The notes below the pieces were generated by a model that saw only the letters and a program-made list of their open reading frames with translations, did no database searches and was not told where the DNA came from. Both the position numbers and the translations under genes were made by a program. This document shows positions 32,140 to 40,426 of a stretch of 64,000 nt of DNA, in pieces (the first letter of the stretch is position 1; each line of letters opens with the position of its first letter). The stretch is from Ruminococcus sp. (GTDB taxonomy: Bacteria > Bacillota > Clostridia > Oscillospirales > Ruminococcaceae): positions 186,001 to 250,000 of the forward strand of contig JAFXSC010000001.1 in assembly GCA_017525915.1 (NCBI GenBank), read 5' to 3'.

Positions 32140-34725
32140 TCAAACATTATCGTTTTTCAGTGCGTCGATAGTGTTATCCTTTTTAATTCTGCTCATGGAG
32201 CACAGCATTGCTGCAAAGACGACTGCGAACACACTGAATACCGCGATGCCGACCGCCGCCCACGGAAGGCGGAAGCTGATAGCAAACGCATCGCATTCCA
32301 CGCGATATATCCCATACGATACCAGTAACGAGACCGGCAGTCCGAAGATAAGCGCTCTCAGGCCGTACAGCAGGCATTCGTAGTTCATCATCTTGTTGAT
32401 GCTTCTGCCGGACATTCCCACAGAGCGGAGCATAGCGAACTCCCTGCGGCGGAGGTTGACGTTCGTGGTTATGGTGTTGAAAACGTTTGCTGCCGAGATA
32501 AGGGATATCAGCACTATAAAGCCGTAAGAGAAGACCTTGACTATGAGAACGATGCTCTTTGCCGCCTCGACCTCCTCGGCGTTGTCCACGATATCGGATG
32601 TGTTCGCTCCCATCTCCTTCAGAAGGTATTTAAGCTCGTTGTAGCTGGTCTTGTGATCTGAGGACATTACCGCAAAACCGAGATACCTGCCGTAGTCCTT
32701 GCTTTCCGGCATGAGCTTCTCAGCCGCACTGTAAGGATATATCAGCACGAGCGCCTGCTCACAAACGGCATAATATGGCACAGAATCTATTACTTCGCCT
32801 ATGTTCAGCGTCACAGTCTTTGTGACATCCTCTATCGGGATATCGGTGTAGTTATCACTGTCTTCAATATCACCGTTGAAGGCTCTGATAAAGCCATACA
32901 TCTCATACCAGTATTCAACGCCTTCGGGAGGCTCGATGTAGCTTATAGTTCCGGCGGCTTCATTTCCGCTGAGAATATCGAGCTTTAAATACTTCTCTTC
33001 GATCCTGTCGTAGTATCTCTTGCGATCGCTCGCAATGGCGAGCGGATTATCGGGATCCATGAATTTTTCCTCGCTCAGACCGTTCTTTTCAAGAAGGCTC
33101 CTGAACTCGCTGTCATTTATGAATACTGCCGTGAACGGCACACTTCTTGTGCCTTCCTGCATGGAAGGGAACATTTCCGCCGTACTGTCAGTGAGATAAG
33201 AATCGTTTATCGTGATATTATCGCTGTAAGGAAGGAAATACGCCGCTTTTGTCACTTCCTTTGTATTCCTGACGATCTCAAGGAACTCGTCAGGAGTCTT
33301 TCCGCCCAAATCTTCCTTTAAGCAGCCGAAGCTGATATCGCAGCCGCTTCCGTCGTACTCATACTGAGCCGCTTCAACGAGGTACATAGTGAAAGATGCG
33401 GCAGAGATGAAGAGGACCACGCTCATGAAAAGGCTTGCTATGGTCGCACGGCGGCGGCTTTTGTTGCACTTGAAATGCTTTGTCGCAATGATGCCGGGCA
33501 GACCGAAAAGCTTTGCGGTGATGCGCGGAGTGCGTCTGAGACTGCGCGAATTCTTGATATCACTGCTCTGGCGGATAGAGTCGATAACGTTGAGCTTGGT
33601 TGCCCTTTCAGCCGGCCCCCATGCAGAAACAAGGATTATCGCAAGCGTCATAACGACCGCAAGCGCGATTGCCTTCACGGAGACACACAGAGTGATACTG
33701 AACGGAGTGTTCATGAGGTCTGCAAAGCTGCTGCCGATGACCTTGAAGGTCACTCCCATTCCCGCAATACCGAGAATAAGTCCGAGAGGTATCGCGACAG
33801 CACTTATAACGAACGCTTCGTATATTACCATTCTGCGGAGCTGCTTCTTTGTTGCACCGATGGACGAGAGCAGTCCGAACTGCTTCGTGCGTTCGGAAAT
33901 TGATATCGAAAAAGCATTGTGTATGAGCTGATATGCTCCGAAGGCGATAAGACCTATGATAACGATGACCAGTATCAGTATGGCAGCAAGTGCGCCGCCG
34001 TTCATCGAAGCACCGTAGAGCATAAGAAGCTCATCGTTGACATCTCCGTCAAGCTGATTATCGCTGATGAAGTCATAAACGTCTGACGGATCCTTCATTC
34101 TGATACATATCATATACTCTTCGAATGTTTCGTCCGGATCAACACCTGAGAACATGGCAGCATAGTCGATATTATCCTCGTTGAGCACTCCGACTACCGT
34201 AAGTGTCCGCCTTTCCTGAATATCCGTGAGTTTGCCGTATTTTACAACGCTATCCTGACTTCCGTATGCCAGCTCGACCTGTGAGCCGAGCTCGAAGTCC
34301 TTATAGAGCCTTGCCCTTGAACTGCTCACGACGAGTTCATGGCTGTTCTGCGGATATCTTCCGCTTTCAAGTCTATGAGCGTTCATCTCAAAGTAATTCT
34401 CGCTTGCAGGGATAAGAGCGTGGACATAGCTTTTTCCGTCACTGTCACTGTATTCAACGTACTGTATCCTGCCGTTGTACGAGACCTCTTCTATCTTTGA
34501 GGAGGACTGTGCAATTTCAAGTATATTCTGAGAGCCCCATACTGTTGCGTGCCAGTCACCCATCTGATATTTGATGCTTTTTCTGGCGTAAACGAGCATA
34601 CTCGCGGCACCGGAAGTCACAGCACATATCAGTGCCGTCGAAAGCATGATACCGATAATGGTGATGATCGTGCGGGTGCGGTTCCTCTTCAGGGACTGCA
34701 TCGTTACCCTGTTCAGTATATTCAT
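32140..34725 (-). CDS. ABC transporter permease with two FtsX domains
   Basis: 861 residues. One N-terminal helix (about 18-40), a large extracytoplasmic domain, three helices (about 255-390), a further helix near 425, a second extracytoplasmic domain, and three C-terminal helices (about 725-850): the double-FtsX layout of large Gram-positive antimicrobial-peptide transporters, distinct from the 4+4 MacB type. The start overlaps the ATPase stop by four bases. With the ATPase it would move peptides, lipids or drugs, and the divergent two-component system suggests envelope-stress induction. Confidence 0.85.
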   Translation of the reverse strand: MNILNRVTMQSLKRNRTRTIITIIGIMLSTALICAVTSGAASMLVYARKSIKYQMGDWHATVWGSQNILEIAQSSSKIEEVSYNGRIQYVEYSDSDGKSYVHALIPASENYFEMNAHRLESGRYPQNSHELVVSSSRARLYKDFELGSQVELAYGSQDSVVKYGKLTDIQERRTLTVVGVLNEDNIDYAAMFSGVDPDETFEEYMICIRMKDPSDVYDFISDNQLDGDVNDELLMLYGASMNGGALAAILILVIVIIGLIAFGAYQLIHNAFSISISERTKQFGLLSSIGATKKQLRRMVIYEAFVISAVAIPLGLILGIAGMGVTFKVIGSSFADLMNTPFSITLCVSVKAIALAVVMTLAIILVSAWGPAERATKLNVIDSIRQSSDIKNSRSLRRTPRITAKLFGLPGIIATKHFKCNKSRRRATIASLFMSVVLFISAASFTMYLVEAAQYEYDGSGCDISFGCLKEDLGGKTPDEFLEIVRNTKEVTKAAYFLPYSDNITINDSYLTDSTAEMFPSMQEGTRSVPFTAVFINDSEFRSLLEKNGLSEEKFMDPDNPLAIASDRKRYYDRIEEKYLKLDILSGNEAAGTISYIEPPEGVEYWYEMYGFIRAFNGDIEDSDNYTDIPIEDVTKTVTLNIGEVIDSVPYYAVCEQALVLIYPYSAAEKLMPESKDYGRYLGFAVMSSDHKTSYNELKYLLKEMGANTSDIVDNAEEVEAAKSIVLIVKVFSYGFIVLISLISAANVFNTITTNVNLRRREFAMLRSVGMSGRSINKMMNYECLLYGLRALIFGLPVSLLVSYGIYRVECDAFAISFRLPWAAVGIAVFSVFAVVFAAMLCSMSRIKKDNTIDALKNDNV

Positions 34726-35405
34726 TTTCTCAGCACCTCATCGCGTGTTATCTTTCCGTCCTCGATAGCGATTATGCGGTCAGCCTGAAGGGCAATGCTT
34801 TCATCGTGGGTGATGACAATGAGGGTCTGACCGTACTTCTTGTTTGAGAGCTTGAGAAGTTCCATTATCTCCTGACTGTTCTTGCGGTCGAGGTTTCCGG
34901 TCGGCTCATCTGCAAGCATTACTGCCGGAGCATTCATGAGTGCTCTGCCTATGGACACTCTCTGCTGCTGACCGCCCGAAAGCTCGTTCGGAAGATGCTT
35001 TTCCCTGCCGCTCAGCCCGAGCGTTTTTATCAGCTCGGAAAGACGTTCCTCATTCACCGGCTGACCGTCCATGAGTACGGGCAGGGTAATATTCTCGGTG
35101 ACGTTTAGCACCGGTATAAGGTTGTAGAACTGGTAGATAAGCCCGACCTGCCTGCGGCGGAATATCGCAAGCTTTTCCTCGTTCTGGCTGTAAACGTCGC
35201 AGCCGTCCATGAACACCTTTCCGGATGTCGGTCTGTCAACGCCGCCGAGAATGTGCAGAAGCGTGGATTTTCCCGAGCCGGAAGGTCCTATTATCGCAAC
35301 GAAGCTCCCCTTCTCTACTGAGAATGAAATGCCGTCGATAGCACGCACCTCGTTCTCGCCTTTGCCGTATATTTTTGTAAGTCCTTCAACTTTGAGTATC
35401 TCCAT
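34722..35405 (-). CDS. ABC transporter ATP-binding protein (LolD/MacB/BceA type)
   Basis: 227 residues with Walker A GPSGSGKST, signature LSGGQQQR, Walker B VMLADEPTGNLD and the YQFYNLIP region typical of the MacB-LolD-BceA group. ATG 35405 is preceded by AAAGGACTGATATT; the frame runs to 35435 but without a ribosome site. It overlaps the permease gene by four bases and is divergent from a response regulator gene, the common arrangement of peptide-sensing and resistance modules. Confidence 0.92.
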   Translation of the reverse strand: MEILKVEGLTKIYGKGENEVRAIDGISFSVEKGSFVAIIGPSGSGKSTLLHILGGVDRPTSGKVFMDGCDVYSQNEEKLAIFRRRQVGLIYQFYNLIPVLNVTENITLPVLMDGQPVNEERLSELIKTLGLSGREKHLPNELSGGQQQRVSIGRALMNAPAVMLADEPTGNLDRKNSQEIMELLKLSNKKYGQTLIVITHDESIALQADRIIAIEDGKITRDEVLRK

Positions 35406-35435
35406 AATATCAGTCCTTTCCGGTTTTATGTACAT

Positions 35436-35470
35436 ATTATACCACGCCTTAATGACTTTGCGGTGACTTT
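35436..35470. promoter_or_regulatory. ABC operon -10 and two TGACTTT direct repeats
   Basis: On the minus strand a TATAAT (35436-35441) serves the ABC genes. Just upstream of it TGACTTT occurs at 35453-35459 and again at 35464-35470 (plus-strand reading), an exact 11-base step. This is a likely binding site for the divergently encoded OmpR-family regulator. Confidence 0.6.
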
Positions 35471-35502
35471 ATTATAACAATTCTGTCACTTTCGCAGATG
35501 TC

Positions 35503-35531
35503 TTGAAAAATTACCGGCAATGCTGTATAAT
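35503..35531 (+). promoter_or_regulatory. Promoter of the two-component system
   Basis: TTGAAA (35503-35508), 17 bases, TATAAT (35526-35531). Confidence 0.75.
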
Positions 35532-35562
35532 AGTATCAAGAACATCAACGGAGGCGGTAATT

Positions 35563-36234
35563 ATGTCAAAACTCCTGCTCGTAGAGGACGACAGTGGTAT
35601 AGTTTCGGCACTGATCGAATTTCTCACAAGCGAGGGCTTTTCGGTCAGGAGCGTTCCCGGTCAGCGCGAAGCCCTTGATATCGTCGGAAGGGAGAGCTTC
35701 GACCTCGTTCTGCTCGATGTATCCCTCAGCAACGGAAACGGCTTTGCGGTCTGCTCGGCTATAAAATCCGAAAAGGGCATACCTGTCATCTTCCTTACGG
35801 CTTCCGATGACGAATACAGCACAGTCTCCGGCTTCGAGGTCGGAGCGGACGACTACATTCCCAAGCCGTTCCGGCCGCGCGAGCTTGTTTCAAGGATAAG
35901 GAACGTTCTCCGTCTCACCGGCAGAACGGGCGGAGTTACAAGGCTCGGCGATGTGGTCATAGATACCGTCAGAGGTACAGCCTCGCGCAACGGAACCGAC
36001 CTGTTCCTCTCAGCTCTCGAATACAGGCTGCTGCTCGTATTCCTTAACAACCGCGGCGCTGTCCTGAGCCGCAATCAGCTCCTCGAAGCGATATGGGACA
36101 TTGCCGGTGAATTTGTCAACGACAACACCCTTACGGTCTACATAAAGCGCCTCAGGGAAAAGCTCGAAAAGGACCCGCAGAACCCGGAAATAATCAAGAC
36201 TGTCCGCGGTCTCGGCTACAAGGTGGATATATGA
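35563..36234 (+). CDS. OmpR-family response regulator
   Basis: 223 residues. The receiver domain (1-115) has LLVEDDSG, the phosphorylated Asp in LVLLDVSL, and Lys in YIPKPFRP. The C-terminal winged helix (about 125-222) ends with VYIKRLREKLEKDP and VRGLGYKVDI. ATG 35563 follows GGAGGCGGTAATT; upstream in-frame codons cover the promoter. It overlaps the kinase gene by four bases. Divergent ABC genes with an 11-bp direct repeat are the expected target. Confidence 0.93.
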   Translation: MSKLLLVEDDSGIVSALIEFLTSEGFSVRSVPGQREALDIVGRESFDLVLLDVSLSNGNGFAVCSAIKSEKGIPVIFLTASDDEYSTVSGFEVGADDYIPKPFRPRELVSRIRNVLRLTGRTGGVTRLGDVVIDTVRGTASRNGTDLFLSALEYRLLLVFLNNRGAVLSRNQLLEAIWDIAGEFVNDNTLTVYIKRLREKLEKDPQNPEIIKTVRGLGYKVDI

Positions 36235-37223
36235 CCCGGCTTTTCCGTAACAGAGAGGTATGTATAACTCTCGCACTTATCCTCGCGGCGGCGGTCTGCG
36301 GAGCTTTCTTCACAGGAGGTAGCCTTCCCGTTTATTTTGCCGTCTGCATGGCAATTGCGGCTATATACATTGTATCAGAATACATTCATTACCGTAAGCT
36401 GAACCGTCTTACTGCCGAGATAGACAGCATTCTCCACGGCAGCGACAAGGCGCTTTCGGAGTGTACCTCCGAGGGCGATATCTCACTCCTCCGCAGTGAA
36501 ATATACAAGATGACCGTGCGCCTGCGCGAAAACAAGCACAATCTTCTTGCGGAAAAGAGCTTCCTTGCGGATTCACTCGCGGATATCTCCCATCAGCTCA
36601 GAACTCCGCTGACATCTGTAAATATCCTGCTGACGATACTCTCACGCAGCGACACATCCGCTGAGCGCCGGAGGGAACTGCTCATGGAGCTTCAGGAGAT
36701 CATCTCACGGACGGACTGGCTCATAACTACCCTCCTCAAACTTTCAAAGCTCGACGCCGGCGCAATAAGTCTCCGCAGCGACAGTCTTCTGCTGAAAGAT
36801 GTCATTGCAAATGCCTGTATGCCGCTGGAAATAGTCATGGAGCTGCGCGGTCAGGAGCTGAAGGTCAAGGCAGACGGCGGCTTCACAGGGGATATGGTCT
36901 GGACCTGCGAGGCTGTCTCGAACATAGTCAAGAACTGCTCCGAGCACACGCCCGAGGGTGGCTGCATAAGCATCACAGCCTCCGAAAATACGCTGTATTC
37001 CGATATAGTGATACAAGATAACGGAAGCGGCATCGACCCGGAAGACCTTCCGCATATATTTGAGAGGTTCTATAACGGCAAGAATCACAGCGACAAGAGC
37101 TTCGGCATAGGGCTTGCGCTTGCACGGAGGATAATCACCGAACAGAACGGCATCGTCAAAGCCGATAATGCTCCCGGCGGCGGCGCTGTTTTCACGCTGA
37201 GATTTTTCAAGTCAACAGTATAA
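36231..37223 (+). CDS. Sensor histidine kinase with short extracytoplasmic loop
   Basis: 330 residues. Two N-terminal helices (about 10-28 and 32-50) separated by only a few residues, so there is no room for a periplasmic sensing domain, as in intramembrane-sensing (BceS-like) kinases that read the state of an ABC transporter. The H-box is LADISHQLRTPLTS, the N-box VKNCSEHTPEGG, and the G-boxes DNGSGIDP and SFGIGLALARRI. The partner ABC transporter is encoded divergently at 32140-35405. Confidence 0.92.
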   Translation: MTRLFRNREVCITLALILAAAVCGAFFTGGSLPVYFAVCMAIAAIYIVSEYIHYRKLNRLTAEIDSILHGSDKALSECTSEGDISLLRSEIYKMTVRLRENKHNLLAEKSFLADSLADISHQLRTPLTSVNILLTILSRSDTSAERRRELLMELQEIISRTDWLITTLLKLSKLDAGAISLRSDSLLLKDVIANACMPLEIVMELRGQELKVKADGGFTGDMVWTCEAVSNIVKNCSEHTPEGGCISITASENTLYSDIVIQDNGSGIDPEDLPHIFERFYNGKNHSDKSFGIGLALARRIITEQNGIVKADNAPGGGAVFTLRFFKSTV

Positions 37224-37255
37224 AAGCCATAAAGGAATCCCCTTTATGGCTTTTG
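37223..37255. terminator. Bidirectional terminator between kinase and ECF genes
   Basis: Fourteen-bp stem AAAAGCCATAAAGG (37223-37236) with 37242-37255, placed exactly between two convergent genes and T-rich on both strands. Confidence 0.88.
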
Positions 37256-37942
37256 TCATACCCCGTATTTTATCTTTATCCGTTCCAGTTTTTCGCCGAA
37301 AGGTCTCGCAAGCAGTGCCAGAAACAGCACATTCGATACCGCATACGACACAGTGTACGGTATTGCCGTTCCCAGTGCTGCAAAGTAAAGGTTCCACTGA
37401 AAGCCCTCCGCATACCACAGAACAGTCCAGATATCCATGATAAACGAATAAGCCACTCCGGCAGCCGCTCCGTAAATGAGAAGCAGTATCCTGTTTCTCC
37501 GCAGAGGCTCCGACAGTATCCCTGCAAACAGCCCTATCATGCCCCATGCAAGCATCTGGAAGGCTGTCCAAGGTCCCTGCCCGAAATAGAAATTCGACAG
37601 CAGCGCCGACATCGCTCCCACAAGGAATCCTGCCTCTCCGCCAAGATAGAGCGCGGTGATTATCGTCAGCGCAGTCATCGGTTTCAGAAAGGGTATGAAC
37701 CTTCCGGCAAAACAAAGTGCGGTCATAACCGATACTATGACCATGCGCCGCGTACCGGTAGACTTTTTCTCGAAGCCGGCCGCGAATAGAAGCAGTGCAA
37801 ATGCCGCTATCGCAAGGGATATGATGATATGCCGCTTCCGCGCGAACGCCGCCGAACCCAGCACTGCAAGCGCCGGTATCACGATGAAGGGAACTGCCGC
37901 CTTTATGCCGCTTCTCAGTTTCCTGCTCTTTATTACTATCAT
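37256..37942 (-). CDS. ECF transporter substrate-binding (S) subunit, probably for cobalamin
   Basis: 228 residues, six or seven membrane helices. Helix 3 and the following region (MVIVSVMTALCFAGRFIPF) have the typical S-component pattern, with the phrase KPMTALTIITALYLGGEAGF. It begins one base after the stop of the fused ATPase gene and is last in the operon. An S component captures the vitamin; the cobalamin riboswitch and transcobalamin-like proteins upstream imply cobalamin or a precursor. Confidence 0.82.
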   Translation of the reverse strand: MIVIKSRKLRSGIKAAVPFIVIPALAVLGSAAFARKRHIIISLAIAAFALLLFAAGFEKKSTGTRRMVIVSVMTALCFAGRFIPFLKPMTALTIITALYLGGEAGFLVGAMSALLSNFYFGQGPWTAFQMLAWGMIGLFAGILSEPLRRNRILLLIYGAAAGVAYSFIMDIWTVLWYAEGFQWNLYFAALGTAIPYTVSYAVSNVLFLALLARPFGEKLERIKIKYGV

Positions 37943-37943
37943 A

Positions 37944-39575
37944 TCAGTCCTCCCGGCGTCCGTTCATGCGGCACAGACTTATAACATCGTCAAGGACTGC
38001 CGTCCGGTCGTATATCCCCCTCGCCATGCGGCTCGCCGCCGTGGTATAGAAAGTATTTGCCGTGAAGAAGTCCTCCGGAGTGCCTGTTGACACTATCTGT
38101 CCGCCGAAGAACATAGCGCAGCGGTCGGCGCACACAGCGGCAAATTCAACGTCGTGCGTGACGGCGACCACAGTTATGCCGCTGTCACGGAGCTTCTTCA
38201 GTACGTTTATTATCCCCTGCTTCGTTGCGGCGTCCATGCCCTTTGTCGGCTCGTCAAGGAGGAGAAGCTTCGGCTTCGCCGCAAGCACCTTCGCAAGCGC
38301 GGTGAGCTGCTGCTCGCCGCCGGAAAGGTCATAGGGGTGCTTGTCCATAAGGTGCGAAAGGTCATAGGGCAGCGCCGCGGCATCAGCCCCGGCTTCGTCA
38401 AGCTCCTCGCGCACCGTATTCCGCAGGAACACGGTCTGAACGTCCTGCGGCAGCATCGCAAGGCACTCGCGGTAGAGCGAACGGTTGCGGTATTCCTTCT
38501 GCTTTTTCCCGAAAATGCGGATATCTCCGCAGTAGGGACGGAGTATACCGGCAGCAGCCGACAGCGCAGTGGTCTTTCCGGAGCCGTTTCCGCCGAGTAT
38601 GCAGAACAGCTCACCCTTCATTATTTTAAGCGAAAGACCGCTGAGAACGTCCGGGGACTGCCTTTCATAGCGGAAGAACACGTCCCGGAACTCCAGCGCA
38701 GTTTCGGTGGCGGAGGACTTCTCCGCGGCAGGGAGAGAACGTATCTCATTGCGGAAGCCCGCGGCGATGTACTCCTTGCCCTCGCGCACGGTAAGCGGAC
38801 ATTCTCCGCCGCTGTCAAGCGCCGCATAGAGCCTTGAAGCTGCCGGCATTCCGCAGAGCAGCTCCGGACGTTCCCGGAGAGATGCAATGACCTCGCGCGG
38901 ACTGCCGTTTGCGGTTATGCCGCCGTTTTCCATGACGATGAGCCTGTCGCAGAGCGGAACCGCTTCTTCAAGGCGATGCTCCGCAAGGAGTATTGTAATA
39001 CCAAGCTCCTGATTGAGCTTTCTGAGGGTTGAAATGAACTCTGAAGCGGCTATCGGGTCAAGCTGCGCGGTCGGTTCGTCAAGGATAAGGAGCTCCGGCT
39101 GCATAACCAGCACCGCCGCAAGGTTGAGGAGCTGTTTCTGTCCGCCGGAAAGTTCTGCGGTATCGCTGCCGTACCAGCTTATGATGCCGAAATAGCTCGC
39201 TATCTCGGCAGTTCTCCGTGCTATCTCCTCCTGCGGCACACCGAGGTTTTCAAGCCCGAAGGCAAGCTCGTGCCACACCTTATCGGTGACGATCTGCTGC
39301 TCCGGTCTCTGCATTACAAAGCCGATGCGCGAGGCTGAATCCCTTGCGCTGAGTTCACCGAGAGGCGATCCGCAGAACATTACCCTGCCGGACATTTCAC
39401 CGTTGGGTATAAGCTCACGCTTGAGCATACGCAGGAGAGTGGATTTTCCGCTGCCGGTCGCACCGCAGAGCACCGCGAGCTCTCCCCTTTCAAGGCGGAG
39501 CGAGGCATTTCTCAACGCCGGTGAAATGCACTGAGGATAGCTGAACGTCAGATCCTCGACCGCAAGTATCTCCAC
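37944..39575 (-). CDS. Fused ECF transporter ATPase (EcfA-EcfA')
   Basis: 543 residues with two complete ABC ATPase domains. First: GATGSGKST, LSGGQKQL, LLILDEPTAQLD (1-235). Second: GGNGSGKTT, LSGGEQQL, LLLLDEPTKGMD (295-530). Most ECF modules use two separate ATPases; here they are fused. It overlaps the EcfT gene by 28 bases. With EcfT and the S subunit it forms a complete vitamin importer. Confidence 0.92.
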   Translation of the reverse strand: MEILAVEDLTFSYPQCISPALRNASLRLERGELAVLCGATGSGKSTLLRMLKRELIPNGEMSGRVMFCGSPLGELSARDSASRIGFVMQRPEQQIVTDKVWHELAFGLENLGVPQEEIARRTAEIASYFGIISWYGSDTAELSGGQKQLLNLAAVLVMQPELLILDEPTAQLDPIAASEFISTLRKLNQELGITILLAEHRLEEAVPLCDRLIVMENGGITANGSPREVIASLRERPELLCGMPAASRLYAALDSGGECPLTVREGKEYIAAGFRNEIRSLPAAEKSSATETALEFRDVFFRYERQSPDVLSGLSLKIMKGELFCILGGNGSGKTTALSAAAGILRPYCGDIRIFGKKQKEYRNRSLYRECLAMLPQDVQTVFLRNTVREELDEAGADAAALPYDLSHLMDKHPYDLSGGEQQLTALAKVLAAKPKLLLLDEPTKGMDAATKQGIINVLKKLRDSGITVVAVTHDVEFAAVCADRCAMFFGGQIVSTGTPEDFFTANTFYTTAASRMARGIYDRTAVLDDVISLCRMNGRRED

Positions 39576-40426
39576 TTTATGCTCACCTCCGTTTCAATAA
39601 TTACCGGCAGCAGCGCAAGAAGGCTGTATGCCGCGATTCCGCATATCCCGATGATACCGGGAGTGCCGTACTTCACCGCCGGGTAGAAGCTGAACGTCAG
39701 TCCGCCTGCCATTACCCCGGCAACGGTCATTCCGAGCAGCGTAAAAGTCGTCAGCAGAAGTGCGGTATCGCTCCGCCTGAACCGGAATCGCTTCATCTGC
39801 GAACGCCTGCCGGTGCCGTAACCTCTTGCCGCCATGCTGTCCGCGGTTATTATGCCGTTTTCAAGTCCCCATGTGACGAGTATCGAGAATATCCTCATTC
39901 GTCCGCGGATATCATCAACAACGTTGTCGTCCCGGAAAAGTCCCATCGCGGTCTGGGTATCCTTCACTCTCTTTGACTGCCTGTTGAACAGCGGCACGAA
40001 GCGTATCGCCATCGAGAGTATCAGCGAGAGCTTCGGCGAGAGCGCACCGGCAACATACAGGAGCTTCTCGCTCGTCATTATCTGCGTGAACGAGCGGAAC
40101 CAGTAGAGCACGCCGATTATCATTGCCGCCGAGTTAATGCCGTAGAGCAGCGCTTCGAGCGTTATCGGATTGTCGTTCATGATAAACAGCACCGTTACGC
40201 CGTTGTGGGACATGAGGGGATTTGCCGCCGCAAGTATCAGGAACAGAAGCAGGAAGAAAAAGTGCGACCGTGCGTGTCTTCTGCCGTTGCGAACAAGGTA
40301 CAGCGCTATACCGCCGAGCAGAGAAACCGCCATGAAAGGCGGATAGGACGAGAACATCGCTACGCCGGTCACGCTGAAAAAATATACCGCTATGACTATC
40401 GGGTTGAATTCCTGAAAGCTTCTCAT
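39548..40426 (-). CDS. ecfT: ECF transporter transmembrane subunit EcfT
   Basis: 292 residues. Four to six membrane helices and the EcfT coupling signature SMAARGYGTGRR near residue 205, which contacts the ATPase. It overlaps the transcobalamin-like gene by four bases and the ATPase gene by 28, so it is translationally coupled on both sides. Confidence 0.9.
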   Translation of the reverse strand: MRSFQEFNPIVIAVYFFSVTGVAMFSSYPPFMAVSLLGGIALYLVRNGRRHARSHFFFLLLFLILAAANPLMSHNGVTVLFIMNDNPITLEALLYGINSAAMIIGVLYWFRSFTQIMTSEKLLYVAGALSPKLSLILSMAIRFVPLFNRQSKRVKDTQTAMGLFRDDNVVDDIRGRMRIFSILVTWGLENGIITADSMAARGYGTGRRSQMKRFRFRRSDTALLLTTFTLLGMTVAGVMAGGLTFSFYPAVKYGTPGIIGICGIAAYSLLALLPVIIETEVSIKWRYLRSRI

